This document shows, in pieces, positions 17,601 through 23,631 of a stretch of DNA of 64,000 bases (positions within the stretch are counted from its first letter, which is position 1; the number at the start of each line of letters is the position of its first letter). The DNA lies in contig CBDCXJ010000031.1 in assembly GCA_965223695.1 (NCBI GenBank), forward strand, positions 1-64,000, written 5' to 3'. A program made the translations under genes and the position numbers. Under the pieces are notes generated by a model. That model was given only the letters and a program-made list of their open reading frames with translations, had not been told where the DNA came from and ran no database searches. The DNA is from JAUVPB01 sp965223695. Its GTDB lineage: Bacteria > Actinomycetota > Thermoleophilia > Gaiellales > Gaiellaceae.

Positions 17601-17870
17601 GAGGTTGGCGTAACCGCGTGGCGTCTCGACCAGCACCGTTAGGTGCGACGGCGGATCGGTCGCAAGCGTCAACTCGGCGCCGGTGATCGGCCGCACACCA
17701 AAGTCCTTGGCCGCCCGAGCGAACTCGAGCGAGCCGTAGACGCCATCGTGGTCGGTGAGCACGAGCGCTTCATAGCCGAGCTGGGCTGCCTGAACCGCGA
17801 GCTCCTCAGGCAGCGAGGCGCCGTCGAGGAACGAGTACGCCGAATGACAGTGCAGCTCTATGTACGTCAC
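14667..17870 (-). CDS. dnaE2: Error-prone DNA polymerase III alpha subunit DnaE2
   Basis: C-family polymerase used for SOS mutagenesis and lesion bypass. An N-terminal PHP domain (HCHSAYSFLDGAS, LTDHDGVYG, GAEL, GNVHAHHP) has its metal-ligand pattern intact. The palm has GRGRGSSVGSIVCYLTG (348-364) and the catalytic PDIDLDF at 389-395. A helix-hairpin-helix region and OB domain follow (MVVARQRPSTAKGIIFMLLED), and the end RSFH-like tail is PNPHSFGRRG. Its 1067 residues are shorter than replicative DnaE, as expected for DnaE2. Neighbouring DUF6504 and imuB form the actinobacterial mutasome, so the DnaE2 rather than DnaE1 assignment is well supported. Confidence 0.95.
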   Translation of the reverse strand: MTYIELHCHSAYSFLDGASLPEELAVQAAQLGYEALVLTDHDGVYGSLEFARAAKDFGVRPITGAELTLATDPPSHLTVLVETPRGYANLCQLITRAHRRERLQPRLDPALFEEYSEGLVCLSGCARDGVGVKHPNVAARLAGVLGPEHFYVELQRPYAHGDARRNAALRELARDLGVATVATGNVHAHHPRRAHLQDALVAIREGSSLEGCEEARRGNEEFVLRAPEEVAAHFPDDPDAVRASLEIAERLTFDLTQELGYRYPDFSDGELSADEQLARTCQPAFEERYKHSLHKNDARARLDEELALIAELELSGFFLLHHEVLDLAREVAVEVRGSSAARQVLPPGRGRGSSVGSIVCYLTGLSHVDPVAGGLSLGRFINRELSAVPDIDLDFPRDVRAELIVRLIERYGHDHTALVATFPTYRSRGAIREVGKALGLPAAELERLARLSDGWGAMNVEEELALLPDAGAKRRSPRWRAFVEVCGEIAGLPRHLSQHPGGMVISTRPLIELVPLEHAAMEGRQLCQWDKDSCGDAGFLKIDLLGLGMLSAVEECVEQIAKKRDEPIDLSRIPLDDAAVYREIRDADTVGAFQIESRAQMQSLLRTQPENLDDLTIQVALVRPGPIQGGAVNPYIERRQMRRDDPDCELPIDHELLREPLADTLGVVVFQDQVLDIAIALAGFTVGEAESLRRAMSRKRSHDAIEAHRERFISGAAARNVPEEVAESVFEKLLGFSSFGFPKSHAAAFGLLAYQSSWLRHHYPAEFLCALLNAQPMGFYPPSSLVRDGERRGVVVVTPDINLSEVLCVLEGEKIRVGLGFIRSVGEDSAVALVEERERSGRFTSVHDLAQRAPLTKAELDALVVSGACDTFGWPRRQLRWRLGLAPRSISIGDGGESRQLALPLEPTSEIPELADETVWERVLSDYKTLGIASGQHPMELLRPHLPGEVVASCDLVHTEHESQIAVAGMVVARQRPSTAKGIIFMLLEDEHGHINLIVPPPAYKRYRAYIRGEPLLLARGRFEHIGQNKNVVVDELASLSPLARQVSGEAEILGALPNPHSFGRRG

Positions 17871-17887
17871 GTCTGAGTCACCCGGTT

Positions 17888-17909
17888 AGGGCCCGAGCGC
17901 TCGGGCCCT
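17888..17909. promoter_or_regulatory. Perfect 22-bp palindrome upstream of dnaE2
   Basis: The perfect palindrome agggcccgagc-gctcgggccct sits between the DUF6504 stop (17919) and the dnaE2 start (17870). In RNA it would make an 11-bp stem with almost no loop. It could attenuate read-through from imuB into dnaE2 or help stabilise the mRNA. No GAAC-N4-GTTC box lies between the palindrome and dnaE2. Confidence 0.55.
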
Positions 17910-17918
17910 TGGGTGCAG

Positions 17919-18143
17919 TTAGGGCCGCTGGGTGAACCACGCCTGTTTGACCTCGTCAAGAAAGACGACGATCTGTTTGCCTGACTCGAGCACGACGTCG
18001 AAGTAGCGTCGGCGCACGGGTGTGTCGGTCCACCACTGGTCGGCGACGCGCCATTCCTCGCGAACCGCCTCGACCGGGTCGCCGGCCACCGCCGTTGGAC
18101 AACCCGTGGGCGCGGTGACAGCGATCGGCCGGGGCGCGTTCAG
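17919..18143 (-). CDS. Small DUF6504-like protein of the ImuB/DnaE2 cassette
   Basis: About 74 residues: a short N-terminus (RPIAVTAPTG), then EAVREEWRVADQWWTD, RRRYFDVVLESGKQIVVF and a C-terminal WFTQRP. Small proteins with this Trp/Arg-rich pattern (DUF6504) lie between the Y-family polymerase and DnaE2 in many actinobacteria; their function is unknown but the location suggests a mutasome accessory factor. The start is unclear. The only conventional start codons that fit are GTG at 18089 (56 residues) or an ATG at 18191 inside imuB. A CTG at 18141-18143 overlapping the imuB stop (CTGA) would include the whole conserved sequence, and I use it as a best guess. Confidence 0.65.
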   Translation of the reverse strand: MNAPRPIAVTAPTGCPTAVAGDPVEAVREEWRVADQWWTDTPVRRRYFDVVLESGKQIVVFLDEVKQAWFTQRP

Positions 18144-19324
18144 TCGTCGCGCGGCACGAGAATTGCCCGGTTCTCGGGAACGCGAGACCATGGGGCGATC
18201 TCGACCACCGTGCAGACCGCGTAGCGCCCGACGCTGGCGCGCACCTGACGGAGGCCCTCTCGCAACTTCTCCTGTAGCCGTTTGCCACGGGTCGTGATCA
18301 GCTCCTCTTGCACGCCCTGCCACTCGGTGAGCTCATCGACCTGGAGTCGCAGATCGATTGCCGGCGCCGGCAGCTCGGTGAGTCTGGATACGAGCACGCT
18401 GCGAAGCGCAGATGGATCGGCGCTCGGCTCGCGCAACGTCAGCGCGCGCCGCCACGATCCACCGCTGACGAGCCGCGCCGAGACCGCGAGCTTGCGGATT
18501 GCCCTTCCTTTGCGATCGGGGCGCGCAAGCAAGAGATCGACCAGCCGTGCGATCGCGTGCTCGAGCGTGCCCGAGGTCGCAACCGGATCGGGAAACTCGA
18601 TGCTCTCGGCCAGATCGACCGGCGGCTGGCGAGGAACGACCCGCGCGCGGTCCTCGCTTCGCGCGCACACCCATGCCTCCGCGCCCTCTGCGCCGAAGCG
18701 GTCGGCGACGGACGCGCGCGGCAGGCAGGCGAGCTCACCGAGCCGCTGGACGCCGAGCTCGGACAGCTCCTCGCGGCGCTCGGGCGAGAGCGGCAGGAGA
18801 TGAAGGGGAAGCGGCTCGAGGAAAAGCGATGTCTCCTCGTCGTCGACGACGAGGATCTGACCTGGTGTCGTGACCTGCGCCGCCGCGATCGCCGCGAAGC
18901 GACGAGAGGCGACGCCCAGGCTTGGCTGCCAGCGCGAGTCGACAGCTGCCGCGGCACGCTCGAGCGCCTTCTCGAGTCCGCCGGCAAGTGGTTCGACGGG
19001 AGCCGTGTCAAAGAGAACGCACCCCGGCTCGAGCGGCTCGATCTCGAAGCCGGCATCCTCGAGCTTGCGCAGGATCCCCTCCCACGTCTCGGCAACCCCA
19101 GCCTGATCCTGCTCGAGCAGAACGAGTTCCGGGCAGGTCGCGAGAGCCTCCCCAAGACGCATGCCGAATCGCAGCCCCGCCTTCTCGGCCGCAACGGTAA
19201 TGCCCTCTATCAACTCCGGCGCGCCGGGAGCAGGCGCGAGAGCGACCGGAACACCCTTGAGATCAGGTCGAGAACGGAGTGCGACACGGAGCGGAAACGA
19301 TGTGATGGAGAGGCATGCAACCAT
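18140..19324 (-). CDS. imuB: ImuB-like Y-family DNA polymerase homologue
   Basis: Catalytically degenerate Y-family protein that in other species bridges DnaE2 to the sliding clamp during SOS mutagenesis. The Y-family N-terminus has no metal Asp: the usual IxxDMDAFFA start reads VACLSITSFPLRVAL. The SIDE-type second acidic pair is also absent around VLFDTAPVEPL (104-114). The helical and little-finger parts are recognisable (LGVASRRFAAIAAAQ, ELGVQRLGELACLPR). ATG 19322-19324 is only a few bases from the predicted transcription start, so the mRNA is nearly leaderless. Two LexA-type boxes cover its promoter, strong evidence for damage induction. Confidence 0.88.
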   Translation of the reverse strand: MVACLSITSFPLRVALRSRPDLKGVPVALAPAPGAPELIEGITVAAEKAGLRFGMRLGEALATCPELVLLEQDQAGVAETWEGILRKLEDAGFEIEPLEPGCVLFDTAPVEPLAGGLEKALERAAAAVDSRWQPSLGVASRRFAAIAAAQVTTPGQILVVDDEETSLFLEPLPLHLLPLSPERREELSELGVQRLGELACLPRASVADRFGAEGAEAWVCARSEDRARVVPRQPPVDLAESIEFPDPVATSGTLEHAIARLVDLLLARPDRKGRAIRKLAVSARLVSGGSWRRALTLREPSADPSALRSVLVSRLTELPAPAIDLRLQVDELTEWQGVQEELITTRGKRLQEKLREGLRQVRASVGRYAVCTVVEIAPWSRVPENRAILVPRDD

Positions 19325-19326
19325 GG

Positions 19327-19363
19327 GAACATATGTTCTATACGAACATGTGTTCTATGTCAA
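19327..19363 (-). promoter_or_regulatory. SOS promoter of imuB: two LexA-type boxes over a -35/-10 pair
   Basis: Box 1 is gaacatatgttc at 19327-19338 and box 2 is gaacatgtgttc at 19344-19355; both fit the GAAC-N4-GTTC operator of Gram-positive and actinobacterial LexA, centres 17 bases apart. On the minus strand a perfect TTGACA (19358-19363) lies 15 bases before TATAGA (19337-19342). Box 2 lies in the spacer and box 1 overlaps the -10 and start region, so bound LexA would block RNA polymerase. The imuB ATG begins three bases beyond box 1. Confidence 0.9.
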
Positions 19364-19432
19364 GGCCACTCTTCCTTCCTTCTCAGAAAACACCCCCGAA
19401 CCAGGGCCCACGCGCCCGGTTAGCCGGGGAGG

Positions 19433-19459
19433 GGAGTTTCGCGCAGAGCGCGAAACTCC
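19433..19459. terminator. 12-bp perfect hairpin with AGA loop
   Basis: ggagtttcgcgc pairs perfectly with gcgcgaaactcc around an aga loop. It lies upstream of the imuB promoter and downstream of the secreted-protein gene, so it may be a second terminator or part of the repeat family. No T-run follows. Confidence 0.5.
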
Positions 19460-19491
19460 TAAGGAACTAGCTCGTGAACGGGCTAGTTCCC

Positions 19492-19580
19492 GGCTTTGCC
19501 CGCGTCGCGCTATGCCGCTAGGAGCGTCAACGTAAGACGTGCGCGGTAGCCGAGTGCGCTCCGCCAATAGAGATGAGGGG
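19492..19580 (+). repeat. Hairpin-rich intergenic repeat, copy B
   Basis: Second copy of the element at 14541-14635, in the same orientation. The 42-base core (19539-19580) matches 39 of 42 bases, and the final 20 bases are identical. As in copy A, a strong hairpin follows at once. The two copies bracket imuB-DUF6504-dnaE2. Confidence 0.8.
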
Positions 19581-19583
19581 GCC

Positions 19584-19614
19584 CACGGGGGAGAAGCAGA
19601 GCTTCTCCCCCGTG
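19584..19614. terminator. 14-bp hairpin after the secreted-protein gene
   Basis: cacgggggagaagc pairs perfectly with gcttctcccccgtg around an aga loop. It begins 16 bases past the stop codon of the 19630-21798 gene, the right place for its terminator on the minus strand. Confidence 0.6.
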
Positions 19615-19629
19615 CTAGTCCCAAGTCCT

Positions 19630-21798
19630 CTACTTAATGTGGCAGCTAGGTGTCTCCGCGTGCTTGTTGAAGCGAATGAGCACGCGCTTCTTGTTCTTCA
19701 TCGCCTTGCGGAGCTTCTTCGCCTTGGCGGCGTTGGGCGCCCGCTTGACGTTGGAGTCGTTCGCACTGTGCGAATCGAAGTACCGCTCGGCCCAGCGCTT
19801 CGCGCGCTCGACGTTCTTGCCGTAGTCGGCTCCGGCCAGGATGGAGAGCTGGGCGTAGATGTACGCCCGCGCCAGCCGGTAATGCGGGCTCTTGCCGCGA
19901 CTCTTCTTGATGACCTTCTTGAAGGTCATTCCCGAGTCGTAGAAGAGCGTCTTGATGCCCTTCGAGCCGATCAGGTGCCATGGCTTGCCCTTGGCGGGCT
20001 CGCACACGATCGGATGGTCCTTCTTCGGCGGATCGGTCTTGGGCGGGTCCTTCTTCGGCGGATCGACCTTCCGTGGGTCGACCTTCGGCGGTGGATCCTT
20101 CTTCGGATCGTCACAGGTGACGTGCACCGGGATCGACACGCTCGCCTCGTACTTGATGCGCGTGTCAGCGGGCTTCAGGGACGCGGTGTTCTTGAGCGTG
20201 CCCTTGCCGCAGCGTGGCGCAAGGTGACCAGGCTTGACGACGACCTCGTAGCGGATCGTCTTCGGCGTGTCCTTGCGATCGATCGTGCCGAGTGCCTTCT
20301 TCGGGGCCAGTGGATCGCGCAGCTCGACGGTCTCGTCGATCAGCTTCCACGGCGCCTTCGGGAACGTGATCGGCGCGTATGCCCGGTACCACGTCGTGCC
20401 CTCCGGCTTGGCGCGGCGACCGATCTCGCGGTGGTAGTTCTGCTGCTCGACCTCGGCGCGGTTCTTGCGCGGGCTGCCATCCGGAAGCTTCGCGTGCCAA
20501 AGGCAGGTCAGCGTCTCGCCGGGCGAAATCGTTGCCGGGAGCCCGAGCTCGGCACCCTTCTTGTCGCTCTCACACGAGACCTTGGCCGGGATCGGATCCT
20601 CGCCCTTCGTCAGGATCGTGTCCTTGACGCTGACGATCTCGGCGACCCGCTTCGGGTGCTCGTTCCTGATCGTGATCGTGCCCTTGGCGCCGTAGCCGAG
20701 ATCATCGGCCCAGGCGTCCACCTTGACCGTGTAGGTGACGGTCACCTCGCGCGGCCCCTTCTTCGAGGCGTCCTTCGAGTTGGCGAGCTCGATCCTGTCG
20801 ATCTTCGTCTTCTTGTCGATGCTCGCTTCCTTGCTGATCTTCCAGCGGAAGAGGCGCTTGAACTTGCCCTCGCCCTCCTTCTTCACCTTGAGGCCGAAGC
20901 ACTCGAGGTGCAGGCGCGCGCTGTCGCGGGCGATCTCCTTGTAGCCGCCGTCGACAAACGTGGCCACGACATCGGCGTTGTCGCCGTTCAGCGGCACGAG
21001 CAGCTTGGCCGTGTTCGTGTGCCAGAACGGATTCTCCTTGTCGTTGCACTCGAAGTGCTTCGGGTAGTCGATCCGCTCGGAGCGGTAATACGGGCCCTGG
21101 TGCTCGTCCGGCATGTTCGCGTCGTGCAGCCACACGCGCTTGTGTCCGACCACCTTGGTGGGCTCCTTCTCGAACCAGAACGGAGCCTCGGCTTTGTAGG
21201 CGACGTCGTAGCCGTAGTGCTTGTTCCAGACGTAGACGACGTTCTTGCCGTGCTCGGGCTTGTCGAGGTAGACCCAGTAGTGACAGACGAGCTCGCCCCG
21301 GTAGTCGACCGTCTGGGGCGCCTTCTCGTATCCCTCACATCTCATGCTCTCGTAGGGCACCTCGATCTTCTTGCCGCTCTCGAGGTAGATCACGTCCTTG
21401 ACGTAGATGTCACCCGTGAAGATCGCGTTCTGGAGCAGGACGAGGGGGATCCTGATCGTGCCGTGGACCGAGTACTTGTGCTCGATCTTCTTGCGAATGT
21501 CGATGCGGTAGTTGGCCCAGACGCTGTCACCCCAGAAGATTTGCCAGTTCTGGCGATCAGCATACTCGTTGTTCTTGATCCGGAGGGTCTTTTCGGTCTC
21601 CCAGTCGATCTTCTTGACCCACTTGGCGTAGGCCGTCTTCGTGACTTCTGGCTTCTGCAGTTGAGGCGGCCCTTGAATCCCGCCCGATGCGACGGCGGGC
21701 GCGAGAACCACCGCGAAAGCCGCAATCAGCGCTATGACGGCGGCCATGAGCCACCCTTTTCTGAGCCGCGCAGGCTCCGCAGTACACGAGTCGATCAT
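19630..21798 (-). CDS. Large Lys-rich secreted or surface protein with Ig-like modules
   Basis: 722 residues. The N-terminus has a positive segment (ARLRKGW) and a hydrophobic run (AAVIALIAAFAVVLA) ending near ASGG, so a signal peptide is likely. Residues ~40-350 are Lys/Tyr/Trp-rich with paired Cys and no fold I recognise. About 355-590 resembles DUF11-like Ig modules (RNEHPKRVAEIVSVKDTI; LPATISPGETLTCLW). A Pro/Lys linker of PPKKDP-type repeats (~597-632) leads to a C-terminal helical region (HYRLARAYIYAQLSILAGAD) that resembles a module I recall from other surface proteins. No LPxTG motif is seen. ATG 21798 has GGGGGGAG just upstream. Lys codons are nearly all AAG, in keeping with high GC. 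Confidence 0.75.
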   Translation of the reverse strand: MIDSCTAEPARLRKGWLMAAVIALIAAFAVVLAPAVASGGIQGPPQLQKPEVTKTAYAKWVKKIDWETEKTLRIKNNEYADRQNWQIFWGDSVWANYRIDIRKKIEHKYSVHGTIRIPLVLLQNAIFTGDIYVKDVIYLESGKKIEVPYESMRCEGYEKAPQTVDYRGELVCHYWVYLDKPEHGKNVVYVWNKHYGYDVAYKAEAPFWFEKEPTKVVGHKRVWLHDANMPDEHQGPYYRSERIDYPKHFECNDKENPFWHTNTAKLLVPLNGDNADVVATFVDGGYKEIARDSARLHLECFGLKVKKEGEGKFKRLFRWKISKEASIDKKTKIDRIELANSKDASKKGPREVTVTYTVKVDAWADDLGYGAKGTITIRNEHPKRVAEIVSVKDTILTKGEDPIPAKVSCESDKKGAELGLPATISPGETLTCLWHAKLPDGSPRKNRAEVEQQNYHREIGRRAKPEGTTWYRAYAPITFPKAPWKLIDETVELRDPLAPKKALGTIDRKDTPKTIRYEVVVKPGHLAPRCGKGTLKNTASLKPADTRIKYEASVSIPVHVTCDDPKKDPPPKVDPRKVDPPKKDPPKTDPPKKDHPIVCEPAKGKPWHLIGSKGIKTLFYDSGMTFKKVIKKSRGKSPHYRLARAYIYAQLSILAGADYGKNVERAKRWAERYFDSHSANDSNVKRAPNAAKAKKLRKAMKNKKRVLIRFNKHAETPSCHIK

Positions 21799-21893
21799 GG
21801 TCTCCCCCCGAAGACGTGGCGCGCTGTGCGCCAGCCGCTAGCGCTGTACCTACCGCATTGTGCGGCCAACTGACCGATCTGGCAAGGGGCGTC

Positions 21894-22586
21894 TCAGCGG
21901 GTGACTGCGACGGCGAGTCGGCTCGCCTGCGAGGCCCTCGGCAGCACGTCGAGCGCATCGACTCGGGCGCACCAGGCAATGTCCGCCTCGAGGTCGGCCT
22001 CGAGCAGGTTGCGCGCGCTCCGACTCGCTCTGAGGCCTGCCTCGGCAGTCTCGAAGCTCTCGTGAAGCCGAACGGCCGCCGCCGCCGCATCGCTGCGCTC
22101 GCCCCCGAGAAGGGTCACCAGAACGCCCGCACAGTAGGCGTCGTCCATCGCAAACGCGCCCTCGACGCCGGCACACACAACCGACACGTCCTCACCGATC
22201 TCACGGACAGCCAAGGCGACCGCGCTCGCATTCAGCAGGCTCGCTGCAAACACCCGTTCGGCACGCTCCGTCGCGGTCACGAGAGCCCGGGTCCCGTTCG
22301 TTGTCGTCAGGATCGCGCAAGCGTCCTGCGGTTCGAGGAACTCGCGCGGGGAGTTCCCAAGATCGAAGCCGGGAATACGCACGCAGTGGCGCTCGCCAGC
22401 CAGCACGCCTTCCCCTAGCTCTGTGCGAAGGGCGCGAGCATCATCGACGCTCACGCAGCAGTACACGCAGCCATAGCCTCCGTCGAGCGCCTGCGCAATC
22501 GTCGAGGTGGCCCGGAGAACGTCGACCACTATCGCGGTCGGTGCAGGCTTCGCGAGCTCCGGTGCGAAGGCAACGTCGATGCGCAT
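21894..22586 (-). CDS. ComB-like 2-phosphosulfolactate phosphatase family protein
   Basis: 230-residue member of the ComB family, which hydrolyses 2-phosphosulfolactate in archaeal coenzyme M synthesis. Motifs: VVDVLRATSTIAQAL near the N-terminus, FDLGNSPREF, TTTNGTRALV and VCAGVEGAFAMDDAYCAG. Many bacteria without a coenzyme M pathway have such homologues, so the phosphatase activity is plausible but the natural substrate is unknown. No other coenzyme M gene is near. It is divergent from the rhomboid gene. Confidence 0.82.
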   Translation of the reverse strand: MRIDVAFAPELAKPAPTAIVVDVLRATSTIAQALDGGYGCVYCCVSVDDARALRTELGEGVLAGERHCVRIPGFDLGNSPREFLEPQDACAILTTTNGTRALVTATERAERVFAASLLNASAVALAVREIGEDVSVVCAGVEGAFAMDDAYCAGVLVTLLGGERSDAAAAAVRLHESFETAEAGLRASRSARNLLEADLEADIAWCARVDALDVLPRASQASRLAVAVTR

Positions 22587-22654
22587 GGCGGCCGATCGTA
22601 GTAGGCCATCGACTGCGCGGTCTGGCGCATGGCCACACGTAGGATCAGAGGAAG

Positions 22655-23518
22655 ATGACTACTACGGAGCCCGGCACGGAAGCGGTCTGCTACCAGCACA
22701 AGAACATCGAGACCGCCGTCAGCTGCTCCGACTGTGGCAAGCCGATCTGCCCCGACTGCATGGTCTTCGGGCCCGTCGGCATCCGTTGTCCGGACTGCTC
22801 GGGTCAGCGCGAAGCACGCGCGCAGCGCAACCGGCCGCGAGCGAGCATGAGCGGCCTCACATCGGCAAGGTCGTCGTCCGACATCGTGACGCGCGTCATG
22901 GTCGGCCTGATCGCGCTGATCTACGTTGCCCAGGTTGCCGAGTCGAGCTCCATCGGCGGCCTGGGCGAGCTCTATCTGAACGGCGCACTCAACGGCCCCG
23001 CGGTGAACGATGGTGAATGGTGGCGGCTCGTCACGTCCGCATTCCTGCACTCCGGCCCCATCCACCTGTTCTTTAACGGTCTGATTCTCTGGTGGTTCGG
23101 CCGATCGCTCGAGTCGCTGGTCGGCTCGCGCCGCTTTCTCGCCATCTACGCGATCTCGCTGCTCGCAGGTGCCGCAGGCGCGCTGCTGCTCAGCCCCAAC
23201 TCCTTCACCGTCGGGGCCTCGGGCGCGGTCTTCGGCGTTCTCGGCGCCGGGCTCGTGCTCGAGCGCCGCGGGATCATGGTCTTCGGCGGAGCGGCCTTGC
23301 CGATCGTGGCGTTCAACGTGGTGCTGAGCTTCATCATCCCGCGCATCTCGATCGGCGGCCACCTGGGCGGTCTGCTCGGCGGCGCGCTGGTGATCCTGAT
23401 CCTGTCGCGATTCGGGCGAGCCAACCCCGCGTACACCCGGATGAGCGCCCCCGTCATAGCAGCGCTGATCGCCGTCGCCGCCCTCTCGGTCCTGATCGCC
23501 TACGTGCGTGTCACCTAA
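22655..23518 (+). CDS. Rhomboid family intramembrane serine protease with N-terminal zinc-binding segment
   Basis: Membrane serine protease. The N-terminal ~50 residues hold Cys/His pairs (CYQHKN, CSDCGKPICPDC, CPDCSG) typical of a B-box-like zinc segment often fused to actinobacterial rhomboids. Six or so membrane segments follow. The catalytic dyad is visible: Ser189 in GASGAVFG and His236 in GGHLGGLLGG; SAFLHSGPIHLFFN matches the oxyanion His/Asn motif. 287 residues is normal. Substrates are unknown. It runs divergent from the comB gene and convergent to ppdK. Confidence 0.92.
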   Translation: MTTTEPGTEAVCYQHKNIETAVSCSDCGKPICPDCMVFGPVGIRCPDCSGQREARAQRNRPRASMSGLTSARSSSDIVTRVMVGLIALIYVAQVAESSSIGGLGELYLNGALNGPAVNDGEWWRLVTSAFLHSGPIHLFFNGLILWWFGRSLESLVGSRRFLAIYAISLLAGAAGALLLSPNSFTVGASGAVFGVLGAGLVLERRGIMVFGGAALPIVAFNVVLSFIIPRISIGGHLGGLLGGALVILILSRFGRANPAYTRMSAPVIAALIAVAALSVLIAYVRVT

Positions 23519-23549
23519 GCGGCACGGCCCCGTCCCCAATCGCTAGCCC

Positions 23550-23631
23550 CGAGAACGGCCGCGAGGCCGTTCTCGCAAGCCAGCGGCGGAGCCGGTGGCC
23601 GTTCTCGCAAGGTAGCCGTGAAGCGGCTACC
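23550..23631. terminator. Two hairpins between convergent rhomboid and ppdK
   Basis: Hairpin 1 (23550-23575) has an 11-bp stem, cgagaacggcc with ggccgttctcg, and a gcga tetraloop. Hairpin 2 (23611-23631) pairs ggtagccg with cggctacc and includes the ppdK stop codon. A 15-base direct repeat, ggccgttctcgcaag, occurs at 23565 and near 23597. Position between two 3' ends suggests bidirectional termination. Confidence 0.55.

Larger units (their letters stand above)
19364..19629. other. Hairpin-rich non-coding region between the secreted-protein gene and imuB
   Basis: With the SOS promoter this makes a 305-base gap without a gene. It contains cccgg-ttag-ccggg (19415-19428), a 12-bp stem with AGA loop (19433-19459), a 9-bp stem (19463-19490) and repeat copy B with its own terminator-like hairpin (19492-19614). 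I see no credible ORF, tRNA or known RNA. Both AGA loops sit inside the same gcagagc centre. Confidence 0.7.

Noticed and set aside
17919..18323. 134-residue version of the DUF6504 protein
   Set aside because: Its first 60 residues are imuB sequence read in another frame; only the last ~74 look family-like.
19573..21873. 766-codon plus-strand ORF antisense to the secreted protein
   Set aside because: Composition (Leu/Val/Asp-rich, no motif or start signal) is what GC-rich coding DNA gives on the opposite strand. The minus frame has a signal peptide, ribosome binding site and known modules.
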